Below are positions 1 to 6,944 of a DNA stretch of 64,000 nucleotides, piece after piece. A program made the translations under genes and the position numbers. The stretch's first letter is position 1, and each line of letters starts with the position of its first letter. Below the pieces are notes generated by a model. It was not told the DNA's origin and made no database searches. It was given only the letters and a program-made list of their open reading frames with translations. The DNA is from an uncultured Duncaniella sp. (GTDB lineage: Bacteria > Bacteroidota > Bacteroidia > Bacteroidales > Muribaculaceae): positions 372,001 through 436,000 of the forward strand of contig CATWQI010000001.1 in the NCBI GenBank assembly GCA_958352885.1. Direction: 5' to 3'.

Positions 1-566
1 TCGTTTGAAGCTGTGAGTGAGCGCTCGCCACGGATGCGGATTGTACCTACGGTACCGGGACGGTCACTTGTGGTGATGTCCACACCTGCTGCCTTGCCCT
101 GGAGAGCCTCGAAGGCATTGTTGACAGGACGGCTCTGGAGCTCTTCAGCACCTACGTGGCTGAGTGCGCCGGTCACGTCGCTCTTCTTCTGGACACCGTA
201 ACCTACCACGACTACTTCGTCGAGCATAGCGGCATCTTCCTGAAGCACTACGTCAATGCGGGTCTGATTGCCCACTTTAATATCCTGGGGTATGCAACCC
301 ACATAACGGAATTCGAGGACAGCGTTGTCTGACACATTCTTGAGGGTATAGTTACCGTCAAGGTCGGTAGCTGCACCGAAGGATGTGCCCTTGATTAAGA
401 CGCTGCACCCAACAACAGGTTCGCCATCCTTGTCGGTGACAGTACCTGATACGGTTTTGCCCTGCGCAAACACTGAGATAGACAGCACTGCGAATAAGGC
501 AACCAGGAAGCCACGCCGCGCGGCGGTGAGAAGCTTCGCACAGTTACTTGTTGAACTGCTTTTCAT
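1..566 (-). CDS. SusC-like TonB-dependent receptor, N-terminal part (cut by window edge)
   Basis: Reading leftward from the ATG at 566, the frame stays open to base 1 and gives about 188 residues: a signal peptide ending near FAQG, a carboxypeptidase-regulatory-like beta-sandwich domain, then the start of the TonB plug (DEVVVVGYG). SusC proteins are outer-membrane glycan importers that work with a SusD lid. The sequence is about 90% identical to the N-terminus of the divergent susC at 1262, and the signal-peptide part is identical at the DNA level. No TAnnTTTG box faces this gene in the intergenic region, unlike its partner, so it may be silent in the orientation shown. The rest of the gene, and any susD partner, lie outside the window. 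Confidence 0.9.
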   Translation of the reverse strand, partial: MKSSSTSNCAKLLTAARRGFLVALFAVLSISVFAQGKTVSGTVTDKDGEPVVGCSVLIKGTSFGAATDLDGNYTLKNVSDNAVLEFRYVGCIPQDIKVGNQTRIDVVLQEDAAMLDEVVVVGYGVQKKSDVTGALSHVGAEELQSRPVNNAFEALQGKAAGVDITTSDRPGTVGTIRIRGERSLTASN

Positions 567-605
567 CTTGTAATTTGATTTAATGGTTATTAATTAAGGT
601 GAATA
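463..605. repeat. Left arm of 143-bp perfect inverted repeat
   Basis: Bases 463-605 are the exact reverse complement of 1223-1365. The arm covers the last bases before the start codon plus the signal-peptide codons of the left susC. Similarity continues beyond the perfect part to base 1 at roughly 85-90%, so the arm sits inside a larger inverted duplication of the susC 5' ends. Confidence 0.92.
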
Positions 606-638
606 AAATTCGTCACACTCGATACGGTATTGATTGAA

Positions 639-664
639 GGTTCACTTCCTATAAATGCTATTAT
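639..664 (+). repeat. 20-bp motif, copy 1
   Basis: GGTTCa followed by CTTCCTATAAATGCTATTAT. It is the inverted counterpart of copy 3 at 1156-1180, with one extra base between GGTTC and the 20-mer. It lies about 75 bp upstream of the left susC start. It could be a recombination site or an operator. Confidence 0.7.
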
Positions 665-797
665 CCGTAACCTTAACTACTTTCCCATCTCGATTACCCG
701 TGCGGGTTATGGGTAATTTTGGCTTGTCGCTTATCCTTGCATAGGCGGCTTCTCGCCGGCGGTCACTTCATGACGTCAAAGTATATGAAAAAAAGTG

Positions 798-845
798 GTC
801 GCCGTGCCGACTCCCTTTCTTGAATTTATGGAGCGACACGGCGAC
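798..845. other. Strong hairpin between the divergent susC genes
   Basis: GTCGCCGTG (798-806) pairs with CACGGCGAC (837-845), and CTCC (811-814) pairs with GGAG (830-833). There is no T-tract, so it is not a normal terminator. It may insulate the two directions of transcription or be a protein site. Confidence 0.6.
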
Positions 846-895
846 GGAAATAAGAATTTGGATTTGTTTTTTGGTGGTATTGATTGAAGGTGTTT

Positions 896-914
896 TTCTT
901 ATATATGCTATTAT
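896..914 (+). repeat. 20-bp motif, copy 2 (diverged)
   Basis: TTCTTATATATGCTATTAT differs at two positions from copy 1 and lies in the same orientation exactly 250 bp away. The preceding GGTATTGATTGAAGGT is identical at 626-641 and 876-891, so a longer block was duplicated. Confidence 0.65.
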
Positions 915-1074
915 AGGTTGTTGGCATGTCCGATGGATTGTTATGGGTAGTTTTTGCCCTACTCTTATTGTATTTTACCATCTGTTTGTTGCTTTTTGCT
1001 ATACAGTTACGCCGTTAACATTTTGTATTAACATTTTTTTAGATAATTTACTTTAACGTATTACATAATTGCAC

Positions 1075-1082
1075 TACATTTG
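1075..1082 (+). promoter_or_regulatory. -7 promoter box for susC-susD
   Basis: TACATTTG matches the Bacteroidales TAnnTTTG consensus and faces the susC at 1262. It implies a 5' leader of about 170 nt that contains motif copy 3. No equivalent box faces the left susC. Confidence 0.6.
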
Positions 1083-1155
1083 CAGCTGAATTGACTTGTT
1101 AGGAGTAAATTTTAATGCATTTTATCTAAAAATAGTTGCATAAATTAAGCTTCCT

Positions 1156-1180
1156 ATAATAGCATTTATAGGAAGGAACC
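1156..1180 (-). repeat. 20-bp motif, copy 3 (inverted)
   Basis: ATAATAGCATTTATAGGAAG then GAACC, the reverse complement of copy 1. Including 1150-1155 it is also a dyad in itself: CTTCCTATAA, tagcat, TTATAGGAAG (1150-1175). It lies about 80 bp upstream of the right susC start, matching the position of copy 1 before the left susC. Confidence 0.7.
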
Positions 1181-1222
1181 ATGAAAGCGATTCACCATGT
1201 TTTGATACCATCCGATAAATCA

Positions 1223-1365
1223 TATTCACCTTAATTAATAACCATTAAATCAAATTACAAGATGAAAAGCAGTTCAACAAGTAACTGTGCGAAGCTTCTC
1301 ACCGCCGCGCGGCGTGGCTTCCTGGTTGCCTTATTCGCAGTGCTGTCTATCTCAGTGTTTGCGCA
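1223..1365. repeat. Right arm of 143-bp perfect inverted repeat
   Basis: Exact reverse complement of 463-605. It includes the 39 bp before the ATG at 1262 and the first 34-35 codons. The first mismatch is at 1366. Perfect identity here against about 88% further into the genes suggests recent exchange or gene conversion. Confidence 0.92.
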
Positions 1366-4300
1366 AGGCAAAACCGTTTCAGGTACCGTCACCGACAAGG
1401 ACGGCGAGCCGTTGGTTGGCGTTAGCGTCTTAATCAAGGGCACCTCCTTCGGCGCTGCTACCGACCTTGACGGTAACTATACCCTTAAGAATGTGTCAGA
1501 CAACGCTGTCCTCGAGTTCCGCTATGTGGGTTGCATACCACAGGACATCAAGGTCGGCAATCAGACCCGCATTGACGTGATGCTGCAGGACGACTCAGCC
1601 ATGCTCGACGAAGTAGTCGTGGTTGGTTACGGCGTCCAGAAAAAGAGCGACGTGACCGGCGCACTCAGCCATATCGGCGCTGACGAGCTCCAGAGCCGCC
1701 CCGTAAGCAATGCCTTCGAGGCACTTCAGGGCAAGGCTGCAGGTGTGGACATCACCACAAGCGAGCGCCCCGGTACCGTGGGTGAAATCCGCATCCGTGG
1801 CGAGCGTTCGCTCACAGCTTCCAACGCACCTCTCTACGTGGTTGACGGTGTGCCCTTGATGTCAGGTTCAGGCATCGAGACCCTCAACCCCCGCGACATC
1901 GAGTCAATCGACATCCTCAAGGACGCGTCAGCAACCGCTATCTACGGTTCACGCGGTGCCAACGGTGTCGTAATCGTGACCACCAAGCAGGGTAAGGCAG
2001 GTCAGTTCTCACTCAACTACTCAGGCTCAGTCACCTGGCAGAACCTCGTGGACAAGAGCCCCTCAATGAGCGCAGCCCAGTACATCGACTACCGCCGTTG
2101 GGCAGCTTACAACTCTGACCCCACCAAGTATGCCGACCCCCGCAACCCGACCCGCGAGAGCGACGCTCTTCTCTTCGGCACAATCGATGACCAGACTGCC
2201 TACAACAACGTGATGAACGGCTGGGCATCAGGTTCATGGAATCCCAACGATGTGATTGACTACGACTGGACAGGCCAGGCTCTCCGCACAGGCTTCATCC
2301 ACGAGCACACTGTAAGCGCTTCCGGCGGTACCGACAAGATGAACGCATTCGGTTCATTCGGTTACCTCAACAACGAAGGCACCCAGCACGGTCAGGAGTA
2401 CAACCGCTACACCGCCCGTCTCGGCATGAACATCACCCCCGTGAAATGGATGACTATCTCAATGTCAATGAACGCATCACGCGAATTCCAGGACTACGGT
2501 ATGTCAAGCTCATTCGCTCCCTCAAGCACCAACTCTGTAAGCGCAATCTACGCTCTCTACAAGAAGGCATACCGCTGGGCTCTTCCCTATGACGAAAACG
2601 GCGACCGTATCAAATACCCCGGTGGCGACAACCAGGCTTACAACCCCATCGACGAATGGGAACACAACATCTCACAGCGTGAGACTTACCGTATCCTCGG
2701 TTCATTCTCGGCTCAGCTCCACCTCGGTGAAATCTGGGCTCCCCTCAAGGGTCTCGAGTACAAGATTGCTTTCGGTCCCGACTACCGTAACTGGCGCCAG
2801 GGTGACTATATCGACACCCAGTCAGCTTACAAGTGGATGAACGGCGCCAACAACCAGGCCCGCTGGCAGCAGCGTCGTGACTTCTCATGGACTCTCGACA
2901 ACATGATTACCTACAACAACACCTTCAACAAGGTTCACAACGTAGGTTTGACCCTCCTCCAGACTGCTTCAAAGTGGAACTATGAGACTGCTTCAATGAG
3001 CCTCAGCCGCCTCGAGCAGGACATGTACAAGTGGAACGCAATGGGTTCACTCGACATTACCGACAAGGACAACGGCGCAAGCATGAGCACAGGCCTCAAC
3101 GAGCGTCAGCTCGAATCATATATGATCCGTGTTAACTACGGTTTCGATGACCGCTACCTCTTGACAGCATCTGCACGCTGGGACGGCGCTTCACAGCTCT
3201 CCGAAGGTCGCAAATGGGCGTTCTTCCCCTCTATGTCACTCGGCTGGCGTATCCAGCAGGAATCATTCCTCCGCGATGTGACCTGGATTAATAACCTTAA
3301 AATCCGTGCCGGTGTGGGTACAACAGGTAACTCCGCTATCGACCCCTACTCAACTCTCGGACAGATTCAGTCAATCTACGTCCCCACCGCCGACGGCTAC
3401 GACAAGGCATACACCATGAACGACCCCGCATACGTTAAGGATGTACTCGTGATGGCAAACACCGAGGTAGGTTGGGAAAAGACCACACAGTGGAACTTCG
3501 GTATCGACTACGGCTTCCTCAACAACCGCATCTACGGTAGCTTGGAATTCTATACTTCAAAGACAAGCGACCTTCTGCTCAACATGTCAATCCCCACCGT
3601 GACCGGCTACGGTTCAACAATCGCCAATATCGGTAAGACCTCTAACAAGGGTGTCGAAATCACCATCAACGCTATCCCCGTCGAGACACGCGACTTCACC
3701 TGGAACACCTCGTTCAACATGGGCTGGCAGAAGGACCGCATCGACGAGCTGTCAAACGGTAAGGAAGATGACGTTGCAAACAAATGGTTCATCGGTCAGC
3801 AGCTTGGTGTATACTATGACTACACAACCGACGGTCTCTGGCAGGACACTCCCGAGGATCTGGCTGAAATGGCTAAATGGAAAGAAGAGAGCGGCTACAA
3901 CTTCACACCCGGTATGGTACGTCCCCACGACGTGAACGGTGACTACAAGATGGATGACGAAGACCGTGTAATCGTAGGTCACAAGCGTCCCAGGGTGACC
4001 GCAGGCTGGACCAACATCTTCAACTATAAGGGCATCGAGCTCAGCTGCCAGATGTACGGTCGCTTCAACTACATGGTACACCAGCCCCAGCACCTCTTCG
4101 GCTACGGCAACATCGGTAACGCAGTTGACTACTGGACTCCCGACAATACAGGCGCAGAATTCCAGAAGCCTATCCTCACTTCAGTTCAGACCGGCGACGT
4201 AGACCAGTTCTCAAGCCAGCACGGCTACAAGAAGGCTAACTTCATCCGCATGCGTAACATCGCGCTCGGTTACACTCTCCCAAGCCGTCTTCTTGACAAG

Positions 4301-4441
4301 GTTCAGCTCAAGCACGTGAAGATCTACGGTCAGGTTATCAACCCGTTTGATATCCACCAGTCAGTTACAGGCTTTGACCTCGACACCGGCAACTCTTACT
4401 ACAACCGCAGCTGGGTAATCGGTCTTGAACTCGGATTCTAA
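1262..4441 (+). CDS. SusC-like TonB-dependent glycan receptor
   Basis: The 1059-residue protein has the standard SusC plan: signal peptide (about 1-35), carboxypeptidase-regulatory-like domain (about 37-120), TonB plug (about 125-240, with DEVVVVGYG and repeated RIRG/YGSRGANGV motifs), then a 22-strand barrel ending in an aromatic residue (LELGF). It should import oligosaccharides across the outer membrane using TonB energy, paired with the SusD-like protein encoded 32 bp downstream. The start is fixed by the identical start context in the divergent paralog. The box at 1075 is the likely promoter. The substrate cannot be read from the receptor; the downstream enzymes suggest an acidic galactose-containing plant glycan. 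Confidence 0.95.
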   Translation: MKSSSTSNCAKLLTAARRGFLVALFAVLSISVFAQGKTVSGTVTDKDGEPLVGVSVLIKGTSFGAATDLDGNYTLKNVSDNAVLEFRYVGCIPQDIKVGNQTRIDVMLQDDSAMLDEVVVVGYGVQKKSDVTGALSHIGADELQSRPVSNAFEALQGKAAGVDITTSERPGTVGEIRIRGERSLTASNAPLYVVDGVPLMSGSGIETLNPRDIESIDILKDASATAIYGSRGANGVVIVTTKQGKAGQFSLNYSGSVTWQNLVDKSPSMSAAQYIDYRRWAAYNSDPTKYADPRNPTRESDALLFGTIDDQTAYNNVMNGWASGSWNPNDVIDYDWTGQALRTGFIHEHTVSASGGTDKMNAFGSFGYLNNEGTQHGQEYNRYTARLGMNITPVKWMTISMSMNASREFQDYGMSSSFAPSSTNSVSAIYALYKKAYRWALPYDENGDRIKYPGGDNQAYNPIDEWEHNISQRETYRILGSFSAQLHLGEIWAPLKGLEYKIAFGPDYRNWRQGDYIDTQSAYKWMNGANNQARWQQRRDFSWTLDNMITYNNTFNKVHNVGLTLLQTASKWNYETASMSLSRLEQDMYKWNAMGSLDITDKDNGASMSTGLNERQLESYMIRVNYGFDDRYLLTASARWDGASQLSEGRKWAFFPSMSLGWRIQQESFLRDVTWINNLKIRAGVGTTGNSAIDPYSTLGQIQSIYVPTADGYDKAYTMNDPAYVKDVLVMANTEVGWEKTTQWNFGIDYGFLNNRIYGSLEFYTSKTSDLLLNMSIPTVTGYGSTIANIGKTSNKGVEITINAIPVETRDFTWNTSFNMGWQKDRIDELSNGKEDDVANKWFIGQQLGVYYDYTTDGLWQDTPEDLAEMAKWKEESGYNFTPGMVRPHDVNGDYKMDDEDRVIVGHKRPRVTAGWTNIFNYKGIELSCQMYGRFNYMVHQPQHLFGYGNIGNAVDYWTPDNTGAEFQKPILTSVQTGDVDQFSSQHGYKKANFIRMRNIALGYTLPSRLLDKVQLKHVKIYGQVINPFDIHQSVTGFDLDTGNSYYNRSWVIGLELGF

Positions 4442-4473
4442 TTTGACACCTTAAATATTAAAACAATACAGAA

Positions 4474-6606
4474 ATGAAATTCAACAAACATATCGCAACC
4501 GGTCTTCTTGTTGCAACAGCAGCCGGATTTACCGCCTGCCAGAGCGACTTCCTCGACGAGAAAATGACCACCGGTTATACAACACAATATTTCGAGACCC
4601 CTGAAGGTATTCAGGCTCTCACCCTCTCACTCTATGGTCATATCCGTTGGATTGGCGGCTACGAAACCCAGGGCTACAATGCGTTCATGGGCGGTACCGA
4701 CGAATTCGGCGGCGGTACTGACCAGCCGAACGAGATGTGGAACACTTACGACGTGCGTATGGCTCCCACATGGGTTACCGTCAACGGCAACACCGGTACA
4801 AACGCCCACATCTGGGACGAGCTTTACTATGGTATCGCTTCCGCCAACACCATCATCTCATCAGCCAACAAGGTGTCTGACGAAGCTATCCGCAACGAGT
4901 GTCTCGCCCAGGCTTACTTCCTCCGCGGATTCAACTTCTACCTGCTCACATCACAGTTCGGTCACTGCGTGCTCCAGACACAGCCTGCGTCAGGCGTTGT
5001 CCGCACATTTGAGCTGACTACACCTCAGCAGTGCTGGGAACAGATTATCTCTGACTTCCGCACAGCTTACGAACTCTTCAACGGCGAGAACAACAGCCTT
5101 GCAGGCAAACCTGTAAGCTGGACAAAGGCGACTGCCGGTCACTTCCTCGCCAAGGCTCTCCTGTTTGCCGCTTCCGAGCGTAACGACGACTGGAACGGCG
5201 CTGTAAAACAGGCTTACCTCGAAGAGGCTCTCCAGGCTGCCAACTACACTATCAGCGCCCGCACTCTCGAGAGCGACGTGATTGACCTCTACGGCGACTG
5301 GACCGGTGTCAACTGTGACATCGAGAAGAGCAACGAAATCCTTATGGTTGCAGCTCACGACAACAACTTCACCGGTCGTACAGCTTCACGTAACCCCGGC
5401 GCATTCTTCAACCCGCAGTTCTCCAACTTTGCCAGCACTACTCTCGGCACCATGCGTGGCTGTCCTACCGGCGGCAAGGACTTCCAGCGTTTCCGTCCTA
5501 CCGAATACACTCTGTCAGCATTTGACAACGTTAACGACGCTCGTCTCTGGAAATCATTTGCCACTGTATACGGTACAGCCGTAGAATACGCAGGCAATGA
5601 CCACACCGGTCCCGTGCATGTAGGCGACCCTTCGGTAGTGTTCATCATCAACAAGAAGGACGACCATACATACGACAAGTTCAATTTCGGTGCTGCACGT
5701 TACCAGACAGACGCTAACTTCGTGGATGAGGCAGGACGCCTCCCCGAAGCAGGACGCAAGCAGGAGCGCTATGGCACATCCACTTTCTCTGGTAAGGCAA
5801 ACCAGCCCATCCTCAACTCCTGGATTCTTTATAAGGACGGTCAGTATGTAGGTGAGAACTTCGGTAACATCATCACTGCCGCTTACGGCACACATGGTAA
5901 CAATATGTTCCCCGGCGTCATCAAGCATACTTGCGGTTACCTCAATGCCTACGCCGGTGACAACGGTTCACGTGACCTTATTATCGCCCGCCTCGGTGAA
6001 ACTTACCTCGTGCGTGCTGAAATCAAGGTTCGCCTTAACGACTATCCAGGTGCCAAGCAGGATATCGACGTGCTCCGCAAGCGTGGCGCATGGCATCAGG
6101 GCGAGAACCGCAGCTACTTCGTTGACGGTTGCTACGCCGCTGCCAATTCGACTTCACTTGTTACAGGCAACGCAAAGAATGTAACTGCTAACGAAGGCTG
6201 GAACCTCGGCATGAACACCTACTACCTCTCTAACCCCGGTCTTGCTGTGACTTACGCAAGCACCGAGAATGAGATGACAAGCTGGACTTGGGACCGTCTC
6301 CCCGCCGAGGACGAGGCTATCCTCGCCAAGCTCGGTGTAAGCAGCCAGTTCGACCGCGCCCTCAACTTCATCCTCAACGAGCACACCCGTGAGCTCGTAG
6401 GTGAATTCGTACGCTGGGAACACCTCTCACGCACCAAGACTATCGAAAACCGTGCTGTCAAACTCAACTCTGACGTAAAATTCTTCGACGCTTCCAAGCA
6501 CTATGTTCGTCCGATTCCTCAGGCGTTCATTGACAACCTTCAGAATGCTGACGGTTCTAACCTCTCGGATGCTGACAAGAAAGCATGGCAGAACCCCGGT
6601 TATTAA
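4474..6606 (+). CDS. SusD-like surface glycan-binding lipoprotein
   Basis: Residues 1-22 form a lipoprotein signal with the lipobox ending GFTAC, so Cys22 is the lipidation site. The following QSDFLDE is typical of SusD mature N-termini. The body is the alpha-helical TPR-like RagB/SusD fold, and the C-terminal ELVGEFVRWEHLSR block and the PIPQAFIDN end match the family. At 710 residues it is longer than most SusD proteins (about 500-650). It is expected to cap the SusC barrel at 1262 and deliver glycan. A terminator follows at 6660-6707, closing the susCD unit. Confidence 0.95.
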   Translation: MKFNKHIATGLLVATAAGFTACQSDFLDEKMTTGYTTQYFETPEGIQALTLSLYGHIRWIGGYETQGYNAFMGGTDEFGGGTDQPNEMWNTYDVRMAPTWVTVNGNTGTNAHIWDELYYGIASANTIISSANKVSDEAIRNECLAQAYFLRGFNFYLLTSQFGHCVLQTQPASGVVRTFELTTPQQCWEQIISDFRTAYELFNGENNSLAGKPVSWTKATAGHFLAKALLFAASERNDDWNGAVKQAYLEEALQAANYTISARTLESDVIDLYGDWTGVNCDIEKSNEILMVAAHDNNFTGRTASRNPGAFFNPQFSNFASTTLGTMRGCPTGGKDFQRFRPTEYTLSAFDNVNDARLWKSFATVYGTAVEYAGNDHTGPVHVGDPSVVFIINKKDDHTYDKFNFGAARYQTDANFVDEAGRLPEAGRKQERYGTSTFSGKANQPILNSWILYKDGQYVGENFGNIITAAYGTHGNNMFPGVIKHTCGYLNAYAGDNGSRDLIIARLGETYLVRAEIKVRLNDYPGAKQDIDVLRKRGAWHQGENRSYFVDGCYAAANSTSLVTGNAKNVTANEGWNLGMNTYYLSNPGLAVTYASTENEMTSWTWDRLPAEDEAILAKLGVSSQFDRALNFILNEHTRELVGEFVRWEHLSRTKTIENRAVKLNSDVKFFDASKHYVRPIPQAFIDNLQNADGSNLSDADKKAWQNPGY

Positions 6607-6659
6607 TTATTTGATAACTTAGTCAGCTACAGAATAATTAAGATTGTCTGAAAAACACC

Positions 6660-6707
6660 CCGGCGGTCAATTAGCGTTGCCAACGCAATTGACCGCCGGA
6701 TTTTTTT
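6660..6707 (+). terminator. Rho-independent terminator after susCD
   Basis: CCGGCGGTCAATT (6660-6672) pairs with AATTGACCGCCGG (6687-6699). The loop itself holds a GCGTT/AACGC pairing, and seven T residues follow at 6701-6707. Confidence 0.93.
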
Positions 6708-6903
6708 GTATCTGAGCCGGAGCCGTAATAACCTATTAAAATAAGGTGTCAATATCTTGCACCTCATCTGAACCACTTTGCATAAAACAGGAATATCTAC
6801 AAAAACAACATGACTATCGACAATAACAACCTTAACATCTGACAAAATTCTCAAAACACTAATAAAATGATATCATTACGCTTAATATCTGCAAACTTTT
6901 GAC

Positions 6904-6911
6904 TAAATTTG
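6904..6911 (+). promoter_or_regulatory. -7 promoter box of glycosidase operon
   Basis: TAAATTTG matches TAnnTTTG and lies 33 bp before the start at 6945. It separates the six-gene enzyme operon from susCD. Confidence 0.6.
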
Positions 6912-6944
6912 CGCAAAAATACAATAACACCTTAACAATTACCC

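Larger units (their letters stand above)
567..1261. promoter_or_regulatory. Divergent susC intergenic control region, candidate invertible segment
   Basis: This 695-bp non-coding stretch separates two divergent susC start codons. It holds one clear Bacteroidales -7 box (TACATTTG, 1075-1082) facing right, three copies of a 20-bp motif, a 250-bp-offset direct duplication and a strong hairpin at 798-845. Each susC has a motif copy about 80 bp upstream of its start, so the control elements were duplicated with the genes. A short open frame at 820-1056 has low complexity and no start signal and is not a gene. Inversion is inferred from the geometry; no recombinase gene is present in the window. 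Confidence 0.6.
6607..6944 (+). promoter_or_regulatory. Spacer between susCD and the esterase/glycosidase operon
   Basis: This 338-bp gap holds the susCD terminator (6660-6707) and the next operon's promoter box (6904-6911). No open frame with coding character is visible in it. Confidence 0.7.

Noticed and set aside
820..1056. Open frame of 78 codons between the susC genes
   Set aside because: Low-complexity hydrophobic product, no ribosome site, overlaps repeated control motifs; not a gene.
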